Below the pieces are notes generated by a model, which worked only from the letters and a program-made list of their open reading frames with translations, did not search any database and was not told where the DNA came from. A stretch of DNA of 64,000 nt, from assembly GCA_025056735.1 (NCBI GenBank), contig JANWVR010000059.1, positions 1 to 64,000 of the forward strand, given 5' to 3'. Positions 1 through 8,060 of this stretch are shown here, piece after piece (within the stretch, counting starts at the first letter, position 1; every line of letters begins with the position of its first letter). This DNA comes from Saprospiraceae bacterium. Its GTDB lineage: Bacteria > Bacteroidota > Bacteroidia > Chitinophagales > Saprospiraceae. A program made the translations under genes and the position numbers.

Positions 1-1053
1 CGTCAGCAGGCCCTCTTCGTCGGCGCCTGTGATGGTCAGGTAGCCCGTCTGGTACATGAGGGCCGACAGTTTCAGGTTGTCCAACTCGAAGGTGTCAAAG
101 CCGCTGGCGTCCACGTGCTGCGCGCCCACGTCGTACACGCCTTGCGTCCGCAGCAGATTGACCAAAAACGTCGGCGTGCCGGTGGCGAACCAGTAGTTTT
201 GGAATTTTTGGAAGAAGAAGAAACTGTTGATGGACACGGGGTTGTACAGTGTCTCGGCGCGTTCTTCAAAGCGGTAGCCGTTGTACCAGTGGCGCAGTTG
301 CTCGAGTAATTGCTCGCGCGTCAAGTGCAGGGTGGCCGCCGTTTGAGCAATCTCTTCCTCAAAATTGGCCTCCAGCTCCGCCTGGGTGTAGCCCAGCATG
401 GTGGCATACTGCGGGTGCATGGTGATGTCGCGCAGGTTGTTCAAGCCCGAAAAAATGCCTACCTTCGAGAACTTGCTCACGCCGGTAATGAAAACCAACT
501 CTAGCAGGGCATCAACGTCTTTGAGAACTGTGTAAAACTCCTTGAGCACCTCCCGATTTTGATGGGCGGTCTCCACATCCTTATCCAAATAGTGAATAAT
601 GGGAGCATCGTACTCATCTATCAGCACCACAACCTTCTCTTCCTGATGAGTAAGGACTGAAAGCAATTCTCTAAACATAGGGCCAATACCCTTCTGAGTC
701 AGGGCGAAGGCGTGGGCCTTAGCCAGCGCTTGCAGTTCTTGTTCTAACGCGGCTCGAAGGCCTAAACTTTGAAAACCAATACTTGTAAAAGAGATGCGGA
801 CTACGGGACGCCGTCGCGCCCAGTCCCATTTGTCTTCTATCCACAAACCTGCGAACAACTCCCGGTTGCCTGAGTACAACTCCCGGAGCGTCGAAATCGT
901 CAGCGACTTGCCGAAACGGCGTGGTCGCGACAAGAAGTAAGCCTTGCCCATCGTCGCCAACCGGTACACGTACGCCGTTTTGTCCACGTACTTGTATCCC
1001 TCGGTACGGAGCGTCCGAAAATCCTGAATCTCAATGGGCAACTTACTCGCCAT
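1..1053 (-). CDS. AAA-ATPase-like protein (PF09820 type), 3' end beyond window
   Basis: Reading the minus strand from the ATG at 1053 gives 351 open codons running off the left edge, so the C-terminus is missing. Near the N-terminus is a VDKT motif, then a modified P-loop reading FLSRPRRFGKSLT (about residues 39-51), and later VVVLIDEYDAPI as Walker B. This order is typical of the AAA-ATPase_like family, whose members usually end in a PD-(D/E)XK nuclease-like DUF1703 domain that would lie outside the window. Members are abundant in Bacteroidota genomes, often in many copies, and have no firmly established role; a mobile or defence-linked ATPase-nuclease is a common suggestion. The family call rests on the P-loop and IDEYD motifs. 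The function is unknown. Confidence 0.85.
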   Translation of the reverse strand, partial: MASKLPIEIQDFRTLRTEGYKYVDKTAYVYRLATMGKAYFLSRPRRFGKSLTISTLRELYSGNRELFAGLWIEDKWDWARRRPVVRISFTSIGFQSLGLRAALEQELQALAKAHAFALTQKGIGPMFRELLSVLTHQEEKVVVLIDEYDAPIIHYLDKDVETAHQNREVLKEFYTVLKDVDALLELVFITGVSKFSKVGIFSGLNNLRDITMHPQYATMLGYTQAELEANFEEEIAQTAATLHLTREQLLEQLRHWYNGYRFEERAETLYNPVSINSFFFFQKFQNYWFATGTPTFLVNLLRTQGVYDVGAQHVDASGFDTFELDNLKLSALMYQTGYLTITGADEEGLLT

Positions 1054-1407
1054 AGGCTTGCGTTTGAGGGCAAAGATAGCAGCTGCTTTCTCGATACCTT
1101 GCTTTCAAACAATAACACCACCTGTCCTCATCCGTTATAGGGCGCCTTACTTTGATACCCAAAAAGGGCTGGGATTTTACAATTTCATTTTCTGGCGCGC
1201 CCGGCATCGTTGCCCGGGTAGGGGCGTCGTTGTGGCAAGACCTGTCTGATATTTTTCTCCTAAAAACACCGTTAGATACCGCAAACATGGTCGAATGTCG
1301 GTCTTTCGGATGCAGTAGGACTCAGCTGCGTTTCTTTGCGCGCAAACAGAGGCCCGATAAGGCCTTTTAGCGCCAATCGGAACTACTCCCTTGAGGAATT
1401 CTCCATT
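1054..1407. other. Intergenic region between divergent genes
   Basis: This stretch of 354 bases separates the minus-strand ATPase gene from the plus-strand ABC operon. Short open frames occur on both strands, but none has recognisable motifs. A weak hairpin (AGGCC, six-base loop, GGCCT, then TTTT) lies at 1350-1368. It is too short to call a terminator, and no plus-strand gene ends upstream of it. The region presumably carries both promoters, but no clear TAnnTTTG box was identified. Confidence 0.4.
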
Positions 1408-2037
1408 ATGCTTCGCACACATCACTTGCGCTTTGCATACGACGGCGGTGCGTCGTTTGACTTCCCGGACTTCCGCTGCGAGGCGGGTCATGGATTGCTC
1501 ATTACCGGCCAGTCGGGCAAGGGCAAAACGACCTTGCTGCACCTGCTGGCTGGGCTGCTCACGCCAAATGAGGGCGAGATTTGGGTAGGTGACGCCAATC
1601 TGGCCGCCCTTCGAGGACGCGCCTTAGATCGCTTTCGCGGCCAGCACATTGGGCTAGTGTTTCAACAAGCTCATTTCATTGCATCCCTCACCCTGTTGGA
1701 GAATCTAATTGCTGCCAGCTGGTTTGCTACCGGCAAAAAAGACCGCGCGAAAGCGCAGCAACTGCTCGAGCGTTTGGATATCGGCCCGTACGCCCACCGT
1801 AAGCCTCACCAGCTCAGCGCTGGCCAGCAACAACGGGCTGCCATTGCCCGCGCCCTGATGAACAACCCTGCTGTGCTGTTGGCCGACGAGCCTACCTCCA
1901 GTTTAGATGATGAAAATGCGCGTACTGTGGCCGAATTGCTGCTGCAGCAGGCTCATCAGGCCGGCGCCAGCCTCGTTGTGGTGTCGCACGACCAGCGCCT
2001 CAAAGCCTTGTTTCATCAAAGTATTGGCCTGTCATGA
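1408..2037 (+). CDS. ABC transporter ATP-binding protein (LolD/MacB type)
   Basis: This 209-residue ATPase subunit powers the FtsX-type permease encoded next. All nucleotide-binding motifs are visible: Walker [10 protein letters not shown] near residue 35, signature LSAGQQQR, Walker [10 protein letters not shown] and the H-loop VVSHD. The size and the adjoining single FtsX permease match the LolD/MacB/FtsE class, which drives mechanical or lipoprotein and small-molecule transfer rather than classical import. The ATG at 1408 is preferred over an upstream in-frame start, because the homologous core begins with [13 protein letters not shown]. Its stop overlaps the next gene's start (ATGA at 2034), so the two are translationally coupled. 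Substrate is not readable from this gene; the neighbours suggest a metal-related role. Confidence 0.93.
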   Translation: MLRTHHLRFAYDGGASFDFPDFRCEAGHGLLITGQSGKGKTTLLHLLAGLLTPNEGEIWVGDANLAALRGRALDRFRGQHIGLVFQQAHFIASLTLLENLIAASWFATGKKDRAKAQQLLERLDIGPYAHRKPHQLSAGQQQRAAIARALMNNPAVLLADEPTSSLDDENARTVAELLLQQAHQAGASLVVVSHDQRLKALFHQSIGLS

Positions 2038-3215
2038 TTCACTACATCGCGCGTAAAAACCTGATGCATCGCCCGTTGAATGCTCTGCTGAGCTGGGTGC
2101 TGCTGAGCGCCGGCGTGGCCATTATTTCACTGCTTATCCTACTAAGCGAGCAGGTGCGCCGGCAGTTTGAGGCCAATATCGAGGGCATTGACATGGTCAT
2201 GGGCGCAAAAGGCAGCCCGCTGCAGCTCATCCTGTCGGCAGTCTATCAAATAGATGCCCCGACGGGCAACATTCGCTATACAGAAGCACAGCCCTGGATG
2301 CGCCAGCGCTTAGTGGAGAAGGCGATACCGTTGGCCTATGGCGACTCTTACAGCGGCTACCGCATCGTGGGCACTACGCCCGACTATTGGGAGCACTATG
2401 GCGCCGACCTTGCTCAGGGACGCGCGTATTCTGAGGATTTTGAGGCAGTTGTAGGCGCTAAAGCAGCGCAGCGGCTGGGCTTATCGCTGGGCAGTACGTT
2501 CTTTAGCGTGCACGGCACGGGCGGCGAAGGCGAGGCGCACGAGCATCCTTACCGGGTGGTGGGCATCCTATCGCCTACGGGCAAGGTGGTGGACAACCTC
2601 ATTCTGTGCTCATTAGAAAGTGTGTGGCACATGCACGAACACGCCGAGGCGGGCGCTGAAGCGGCAGCGCAGGAAATCACGGCTGTACTCTTCAAATTTC
2701 GCAGCCCAATGCCGGTGGTGCAGTGGCCGCGTCGGGTGGCTGAGAGCACCGATATGCAATTGGTATCGCCTGAAGTAGAGGTGAGTCGCCTATTGGGCTT
2801 GCTGGGTGTGGGCATTGAAGCCCTGACGTGGCTGGGCTGGGCTATCGTGGCCTTAGCAGCCTTGAGCGTATTTGTCGCCCTGTATCGCGCCTTAGAGGAG
2901 CGCCGCTACGAGCTAGCTCTCGTGCGCACGTTGGGCGCCAGCCGCGGGCAGGTGCTTTGGCTGTTGCTGTACGAAAGTCTGTGGCTGTGCCTGGCCGGCT
3001 TTGTGGCCGGTTTGCTCATCAGCCGGGTCGGGCTGTGGGCTATTTCGCAAGCGGCAGAACGCGAACTGCGCCTTTCGGCTGCAGAATACGGCTTCCGCTG
3101 GGCGCAAGAGGGCGGGCTGCTGCTCATTGTGCTGGCCATCGGCCTGCTCGCCGCCCTCCTTCCGGCCTGGAAAGCGTATCGTATTCACATTGCACAAACC
3201 CTTCAGTATGCATAA
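2034..3215 (+). CDS. FtsX-family ABC transporter permease
   Basis: This 393-residue inner-membrane permease has the MacB/FtsX layout: an N-terminal membrane segment (about residues 15-37, LNALLSWVLLSAGVAIISLL), a large periplasmic domain of roughly 200 residues, then three C-terminal membrane segments around a conserved ERRYELALVRTLGASRGQ loop. It starts inside the stop codon of the ATPase gene and ends overlapping the start of the CFFCGG gene, so the three form one coupled operon. The ATPase and permease would form a 2+2 complex. Known relatives export macrolides, peptides or lipoproteins, or transmit force. Here the following metal-motif protein and TonB receptor suggest envelope metal handling, which is an inference. 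Confidence 0.92.
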   Translation: MIHYIARKNLMHRPLNALLSWVLLSAGVAIISLLILLSEQVRRQFEANIEGIDMVMGAKGSPLQLILSAVYQIDAPTGNIRYTEAQPWMRQRLVEKAIPLAYGDSYSGYRIVGTTPDYWEHYGADLAQGRAYSEDFEAVVGAKAAQRLGLSLGSTFFSVHGTGGEGEAHEHPYRVVGILSPTGKVVDNLILCSLESVWHMHEHAEAGAEAAAQEITAVLFKFRSPMPVVQWPRRVAESTDMQLVSPEVEVSRLLGLLGVGIEALTWLGWAIVALAALSVFVALYRALEERRYELALVRTLGASRGQVLWLLLYESLWLCLAGFVAGLLISRVGLWAISQAAERELRLSAAEYGFRWAQEGGLLLIVLAIGLLAALLPAWKAYRIHIAQTLQYA

Positions 3216-3762
3216 AATACGCCCTGTTTTATTTTCTTCAATCCCTCTGCTAATGCTCTGCTGGACATCTCTTCAGCGTCTGCACAACGGCGTCTGGCCG
3301 CTACAAATGCGCGCTGCCGCTGCACCACCTCCTGCCTTCGAGGCGCTCCTGTTGCCGCAGCACGCGCCCTCCCGAAGCCTAAAAGACACCCTCCTGAAGT
3401 TGGATTGGCAAACCCTGCGCGATGTCCAGTATAAGCGCAAGTACCACGCCGAGTACGACGAGTATTTCGAGTATCCCATTTTTGGCACTAAAGTGAAAAC
3501 CTTAGACGGCAGGAAAGTGGAAGTGCAGGGCTACATCATCCCGCTGGGTGGAGGTGCTTATGCTTTGAGTAAAAACCCCTACGCTGCCTGTTTCTTCTGC
3601 GGCGGCGCCGGGCCGGAAACGGTCATTGGCCTCAATTTCACCAAAGCACCCAAACGGCTGAAAGTGGACGATTACCTGCGCATTCGAGGCGTGTTTCGGC
3701 TCAATGAGACGAACGTTGAGCAGTTCATGTACCAGCTCGATGCCGCTGAGGTGGCTCAATAA
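3208..3762 (+). CDS. DUF3299-like secreted protein with CFFCGG motif
   Basis: A protein of 184 residues with a hydrophobic N-terminus (VLFSSIPLLMLCWTSL) that could be a signal sequence. Its C-terminal half contains the pattern LDGRKVEVQGYIIPL, then AACFFCGGAGPETVIG, then a strand-rich stretch ending in YQLDAAE. I recognise this as a Bacteroidota family resembling DUF3299, in which a CxxC/PLxx core follows a GxxxxPL strand. The paired cysteines could bind a metal. From memory, DUF3299 genes in other phyla also sit beside ATPase/FtsX pairs in zinc-responsive operons. The ATG at 3208 overlaps the permease stop at 3213-3215, which fixes the start and places it in the same transcript. The biochemical function is not established. 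Confidence 0.72.
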   Translation: MHKIRPVLFSSIPLLMLCWTSLQRLHNGVWPLQMRAAAAPPPAFEALLLPQHAPSRSLKDTLLKLDWQTLRDVQYKRKYHAEYDEYFEYPIFGTKVKTLDGRKVEVQGYIIPLGGGAYALSKNPYAACFFCGGAGPETVIGLNFTKAPKRLKVDDYLRIRGVFRLNETNVEQFMYQLDAAEVAQ

Positions 3763-3871
3763 ATTTTTTAGCCAGGACTAAATTTTTAAACAAGGGCAGC
3801 CATCAATTGTTTTTTGGTTTTATGAAAAACTTTTCCTGTTTCATAGGTATCTGATAAGACGTCTCAGGCAT

Positions 3872-6127
3872 ATGCAAACCATTGGCCGTGTTTGGGTGAT
3901 ATTGGTATGCCTGTCCGCCTGCGAGGCACAAGCTCAGATGAACGGCCTATGCCGTGGGCGGGTATTGGACGCGCTTACGCGCGAGCCGGTAATAGCAGCT
4001 ACAGTCGCGGTAGAAGGCATGTCCGGCGGTACGTATACCGACACGCTGGGGTACTTCGTCGTGCCGGCGCGATACGTTGTTCGCAATGCCGTGCTGCGGG
4101 TGCGCTCGGTTGGTTATGCTTCGTGGTCGGGCGCCTGGAACGACCCTTCGCAGGATCTGTTGGTTTTGTTGGAGCCCGCTGAACACGCTCTGAGTACAGT
4201 CGTGGTGTCGGCCTCGATGAAAGATGTTTCCAAAGACGCTTCCCCCATTCCTATCGAGATTTATACGCCTCGATTTTTTCAAAAAAACCCGACACCCAAC
4301 CTGTTTGAAGCGCTTACGTTGGTCAATGGCGTACAGCCGCAATTGAACTGCGGCGTATGCGGTGCCGGCGATATCCATATCAATGGCTTGGAAGGCCCAT
4401 ACACTATGGTAACCATAGACGGCATGCCCATTGTCAGCGGCCTTTCCACGGTGTACGGCCTGAGCGGCATTCCCAACAGTCTCGTTGAACGCATTGAAGT
4501 GGTGAAAGGCCCGGCCGGCGCGCTCTACGGCTCGGAAGCCGTGGGTGGTCTTATTAACATCATCACTCGCGACGCGCTGACGGCGCCGCGCGCTTCGGTG
4601 GATGCCTTTGGCACGAGCATGGGCGAATGGAACCTCGACGGCTCGATAGCAGCGCGCGCAGGGCGCGCACATACCCTTCTGGGCGTCAATTACTTCCATT
4701 TTCGGCAGCGACACGATATCAACAGCGATAACTTTACGGATATTCCGCTGCAGCAGCGCCTATCGGTGTTTAATAAATGGCGCTTCGAGCGGCGCTCGGG
4801 CTACTTCGCTTCTTTAGCAGCCCGATACGTGTACGAAGACCGCTGGGGTGGCCAGCTGACCTGGGCGCCTCAATGGCGCGGCTCCGATAGCCTGTACGGT
4901 GAAAGTATTTACACCCACCGAATGGAAGTTATCGGCAAATACCAGTTGCCCATTGAGGGCCGCCGCGTTATGCTCGACGTGTCGTGGAATGTGCACGACC
5001 AGGATGCCGCCTACGGCAATACGCCCTACTTCGGTCGCCAGCAGGTGGCTTTTGCTCAGCTGACGGGCGACGCCTCCTTAGGCCCAAAACACGACCTGCT
5101 ATGGGGCGCTGCTTTGCGCTATACCGAATACGACGATAATACGCCCGCTACTGCCGCTGCTGACGGTTCGGGCCAAAACCGGCCCGCGCGCACGTGGTTG
5201 CCCGGAGTGTTCGTGCAAGACGAAATCGCCCTCAACGCCCGCAATCGCCTTTTGATGGGTCTGCGTTATGATTACCACTCGGCCCACCGCAGCATTCTGA
5301 CGCCGCGCCTTAGCTGGAAGTGGGCCGAAGACGCCCACCATATTCTGCGTCTCACTGCCGGCTCGGGCTTCCGCGTGGCCAACATCTTCACCGAAGAGCA
5401 TGCCGCCCTCACCGGCGCCCGTCAGGTCGTCATCGCCGAAGACCTGCGACCCGAACGCTCCTGGAACGCCAACCTCAACTACACGCGCAAGTTCTTCCCG
5501 CGAAAAGCCGGTTTTATCGGCATAGATGCCTCGCTGTTTTATACCTATTTCACCAACCGCATCCTGCCCGACTACGACTCCGACCCGGATAAAATCATTT
5601 ATCAAAACCTCAACGGCCACGCCGTCTCCTCGGGAGCATCGCTAAACGCCGACGTGAACCTGCTCAACGGTCTGAAAATCAATGCGGGCGTGACGGCTAT
5701 GCGCGTCTATCGCATCGAAGAGGGCAAGCGCCTGCCGATCTTCTTCGCCTCGCCGCTGTCGGGTACCTGGGCGCTTTCGTACCCTGTAACGCGCTGGAAG
5801 CTGACGATAGACTACACGGGCACATTCAATAGCCCGATGCCGCTGCCCGTCGTACCCAATGACTACCGGCCCGACCGGTCGCCGTGGTTCGCCATCCACA
5901 ACGCGCAGATTACCCGCGCGCTTTCGGGAGGCATCCAGTTGTATGTGGCGGTCAAGAACCTCTTTGGCTTCTATCCCCGCGAGGATGTGTTGCTGCGCGC
6001 CTTCGACCCCTTCGACCGCTTTGTGGAAGTGGACAACCCCAACGGCTACACCTTTGATACGGCCTATGGTTATGCGCCCGTGCAACGGCAGCGACTGTTG
6101 GTCGGCCTGCGCTGGACGGTGCGGTAA
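3872..6127 (+). CDS. TonB-dependent outer-membrane receptor with CGVCGAGD plug motif
   Basis: This 751-residue receptor begins with a signal peptide (cleavage likely after CEAQAQ, about residue 22). A carboxypeptidase-regulatory-like domain follows (about 25-110), then the plug. The plug carries CGVCGAGDIHINGLEGPYT and IERIEVVKGPAGALYGSEA-type signatures (about 155-230). The rest is a beta-barrel ending in the aromatic-terminal strand LLVGLRWTVR. The CGVCG motif in the plug is characteristic of a subset of receptors found beside metal-handling genes; two closely spaced cysteines at the mouth of the plug could coordinate a thiophilic ion. It lies 110 bp downstream of the ABC/FtsX/CFFCGG operon on the same strand, so co-function is likely though co-transcription is unproven. 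Energy would come from the ExbB/ExbD/TonB operon at 54-57 kb or another copy. Confidence 0.92.
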   Translation: MQTIGRVWVILVCLSACEAQAQMNGLCRGRVLDALTREPVIAATVAVEGMSGGTYTDTLGYFVVPARYVVRNAVLRVRSVGYASWSGAWNDPSQDLLVLLEPAEHALSTVVVSASMKDVSKDASPIPIEIYTPRFFQKNPTPNLFEALTLVNGVQPQLNCGVCGAGDIHINGLEGPYTMVTIDGMPIVSGLSTVYGLSGIPNSLVERIEVVKGPAGALYGSEAVGGLINIITRDALTAPRASVDAFGTSMGEWNLDGSIAARAGRAHTLLGVNYFHFRQRHDINSDNFTDIPLQQRLSVFNKWRFERRSGYFASLAARYVYEDRWGGQLTWAPQWRGSDSLYGESIYTHRMEVIGKYQLPIEGRRVMLDVSWNVHDQDAAYGNTPYFGRQQVAFAQLTGDASLGPKHDLLWGAALRYTEYDDNTPATAAADGSGQNRPARTWLPGVFVQDEIALNARNRLLMGLRYDYHSAHRSILTPRLSWKWAEDAHHILRLTAGSGFRVANIFTEEHAALTGARQVVIAEDLRPERSWNANLNYTRKFFPRKAGFIGIDASLFYTYFTNRILPDYDSDPDKIIYQNLNGHAVSSGASLNADVNLLNGLKINAGVTAMRVYRIEEGKRLPIFFASPLSGTWALSYPVTRWKLTIDYTGTFNSPMPLPVVPNDYRPDRSPWFAIHNAQITRALSGGIQLYVAVKNLFGFYPREDVLLRAFDPFDRFVEVDNPNGYTFDTAYGYAPVQRQRLLVGLRWTVR

Positions 6128-6565
6128 AGGGGTATGCGAGACTTAAGTAGGGCAATAACAACGCGGGAGTACTCTTAGCCCTAAGAAAGAGAAAACGCCA
6201 AAGGCGCCGAAAACTATGAAGGCCATTTTCACTGATGTCATGCGCGAGGGAGAAGGCTCTCCCTCGGGAAGCCCTGTGTATATTTCTCCGAATTCACCCT
6301 ATGAATCGGGCGCATGTAGGATGCTCGATGTGCTCGCCCCAATCGAGCAACAATCCCAAAGGAGAACGGCATTCCGCCTCATCTGCGTGAGGTCTGTCAT
6401 TAAAAAAAGGAAGACCCTGCAAGGCGCCGAGGGCTTCCTGTAAGTAAGCCATTATTTATAACCTCGCCTTCATCTTCAAGAAGAAGACCTCACGAACAGC
6501 GTAAAAATTTCGGTAATCAGGTGCTTGTAGCCCCAGCTCGCGCGAGTAATCGCAAGTACTAGCCG
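6128..6565. other. Intergenic region between convergent genes, mostly unexplained
   Basis: 438 bases separate the receptor from the glycosyltransferase. A hairpin with a perfect seven-base stem (GAGGGAG/CTCCCTC) lies at 6246-6265. The glycosyltransferase terminator is at 6402-6438. A plus-strand frame of 75 codons at 6216-6443 has no recognisable motif and is probably not a gene. On the minus strand a stop-to-stop segment at 6456-6572 has protein-like composition (ending NFYAVREVFFLKMKARL) but no ATG. It might be the tail of a lost gene. Confidence 0.35.
6402..6438 (-). terminator. Rho-independent terminator of the glycosyltransferase operon
   Basis: On the minus strand GGAAG-CCCT pairs with AGGG-(A)-CTTCC, and the hairpin is followed directly by TTTTTTT (the A-run at 6402-6408 on the plus strand). 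It lies about 130 bases past the glycosyltransferase stop at 6566, in the right orientation. Stem quality is good apart from one bulged base. Confidence 0.65.
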
Positions 6566-7327
6566 TCAGGGGTTAGTAAAGTGCTTACGCCGGTACATGG
6601 GTAGACTCACCAGTCCTAAACGCTGCAGGAAATGCCCTAAGGACACGCGCAAGACGCCCAGACCGTATTTGACACTGCGACGGAAGTTAATGCTGGACGC
6701 CTCTTCGAAGTACTTCGTTGGGCAGGTAACTTCGGCAATGTCGAAACCGGCGTAGATGATTTGCGACAACATTTCATTGTCGAAGACGAAGTCGTCCGAG
6801 TTTTGCTCGAAGGCAATGGTCTCCAGAACCTGACGGCTAAAGGCACGGTAGCCGGTATGGTATTCCGACAGTTTGTAGTGCACCAACAGGTTTTGGGCAA
6901 ACGTCAGGAATCGGTTAGCCACGTATTTGTAGAGCGGCATGCCTCCTCGGAGCGCACCCATGCCCAGAATGCGTGAGCCCAACACCACAGGATACAGCTC
7001 CTCGCCAATGATGTTTACCATAGCTGGGATGAGCTTAGGGGTGTACTGGTAATCTGGGTGCAGCATGATGACGATGTCGGCGCCGATTTCTAAGGCTTTA
7101 CGGTAGAGCGACTTCTGGTTGCCGCCGTAGCCTTTGTTGCGCTCGTGAACGATGACGTGTCGGATGCCCAGTTCTCGGGCCTTTTCGACGGTATTGTCTC
7201 GGCTGTGGTCGTCGCAGAGAATGACCTCATCTACAAGGTCAAAAGGTATTTCGCGATAGGTTTGCTCGAGTGTTTTAGCTGCATTATAGGCTGGCAGTAC
7301 GACGACGACTTTTTTTCCTTTATACAT
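6566..7327 (-). CDS. Family 2 glycosyltransferase (dolichyl-phosphate-mannose synthase-like)
   Basis: A cytoplasmic glycosyltransferase of 253 residues with the GT-A fold. KKVVVVLPAYNAAKTL opens the nucleotide-sugar-binding fold, LCDDHSRDNT follows, and MLHPDYQYTP sits where the metal/sugar-binding acidic motif is expected. No long C-terminal membrane segments are evident, so it resembles soluble DPM1-like enzymes that transfer a sugar from a nucleotide donor to a polyprenyl phosphate or other lipid. The acceptor is unknown. It begins 17 bases after the DUF5606 stop on the same strand, so the two are probably one operon. The nearby sugar-nucleotide transferase (13.5 kb) and rfbB (47-48 kb) show the cell makes surface glycans, but no direct link is visible. 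Confidence 0.88.
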   Translation of the reverse strand: MYKGKKVVVVLPAYNAAKTLEQTYREIPFDLVDEVILCDDHSRDNTVEKARELGIRHVIVHERNKGYGGNQKSLYRKALEIGADIVIMLHPDYQYTPKLIPAMVNIIGEELYPVVLGSRILGMGALRGGMPLYKYVANRFLTFAQNLLVHYKLSEYHTGYRAFSRQVLETIAFEQNSDDFVFDNEMLSQIIYAGFDIAEVTCPTKYFEEASSINFRRSVKYGLGVLRVSLGHFLQRLGLVSLPMYRRKHFTNP

Positions 7328-7344
7328 GGAATAGGGCTGGGCGT

Positions 7345-7836
7345 TCAGGCAATGGTTTCGTCCAATGACGGGGTGTCGGTGTTGTCAGCGGTTTCGGGCT
7401 TTTTTTCGGTTGCCTGGGTAGTTTCGGTTTCACGCAGCAGTTGGTCGAAAATGCCGTGCTCGAGCATGTAGTTAAACCACCGAATACATTTTTTGATATC
7501 GGCGATATGCACGCGGTCCTGGTCATGCTCGGGCAGCACTTGGGCAAAGTACTCGCGCAATGCCGCGCCAGGAGCATCGGTAGGCGGAGGGGGCGTCTGC
7601 TCGCGCGCGTCGAACATGCGTTGGAACACCTCTGCCAAAGGCACCGTTCCTTCTTCAGTGTCGGTGTACACAGAAATGGTGGCCAGCGGCATCACCTGAT
7701 TTTGCCGCACAGCTACAAAACGAGCGCGTTTTTCCTTAAAGTCTTCGACAAGTACGCCGTTGGTGCGTGCCGAAATGAGGCGGTGCACGCCCGGCACGCC
7801 TGAAATAACGAGGTATTTTTCTAAGTTCAGTGCCAT
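7345..7836 (-). CDS. DUF5606 family protein
   Basis: A small protein of 163 residues. The N-terminal half LEKYLVISGVPGVHRLIS through a short beta-rich core with ATISVYTDTEEGTVPLAEVF matches the Bacteroidota-restricted DUF5606 family, which has no assigned function. The C-terminal quarter is acidic and threonine-rich (ETETTQATEKKPETADNTDT) and probably disordered. The ATG at 7836 is chosen over a longer upstream frame because the conserved family sequence begins at MALNLEKYL, and because a TACCTTTG promoter box lies 8-16 bases before it, implying a very short leader. It is followed after 17 bases by the glycosyltransferase. The role is not known; conservation across the phylum suggests a housekeeping task. 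Confidence 0.8.
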   Translation of the reverse strand: MALNLEKYLVISGVPGVHRLISARTNGVLVEDFKEKRARFVAVRQNQVMPLATISVYTDTEEGTVPLAEVFQRMFDAREQTPPPPTDAPGAALREYFAQVLPEHDQDRVHIADIKKCIRWFNYMLEHGIFDQLLRETETTQATEKKPETADNTDTPSLDETIA

Positions 7837-7844
7837 TGCGGGCG

Positions 7845-7872
7845 CAAAGGTAGGTAGTTTTAAAGTTGCCAA
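7845..7872 (-). promoter_or_regulatory. Bacteroidota-type promoter for DUF5606
   Basis: The minus strand reads TTG (7872-7870), a 17-base spacer, then TACCTTTG (7852-7845), matching the TTTG / TAnnTTTG elements of the Bacteroidota primary sigma factor. The start codon follows at 7836, so the transcript would have almost no leader. Confidence 0.55.
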
Positions 7873-7968
7873 GGGCAACCCGTCAAATACGCGCTGCTGC
7901 GTTTGCAGGGAGCAAGGCGGCGGAAAAAGCCTTCCTTGTTTGCCTTCGGCGCACTGCCCGTGTTGTCG

Positions 7969-7976
7969 TATGTTTG
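7969..7976 (+). promoter_or_regulatory. Possible -7 box for ribonucleotide reductase
   Basis: TATGTTTG matches TAnnTTTG exactly and lies 84 bases before the reductase ATG. The nearest upstream TTTG (7939-7942) is 26 bases away, longer than usual, so only the -7 element is convincing. Confidence 0.35.
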
Positions 7977-8060
7977 CCAGGCATCTGGAGCGCACCGCCT
8001 CAGATGCCATATGCCCGCCTGAGGTATTGTTTCACCTCACCTCACGATCTCTTTTTTCGT

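Noticed and set aside
1350-1368. Small hairpin with TTTT before the ABC operon
   Set aside because: A five-base stem with no upstream plus-strand gene to terminate.
3947-5620. Long antisense frames within the TonB receptor
   Set aside because: GC-rich codon structure leaves antisense frames open; none has motifs and the receptor is clearly real.
7837-8060. Cobalamin riboswitch upstream of nrdJ
   Set aside because: No B12-box-like sequence or suitable fold was recognised in the leader.
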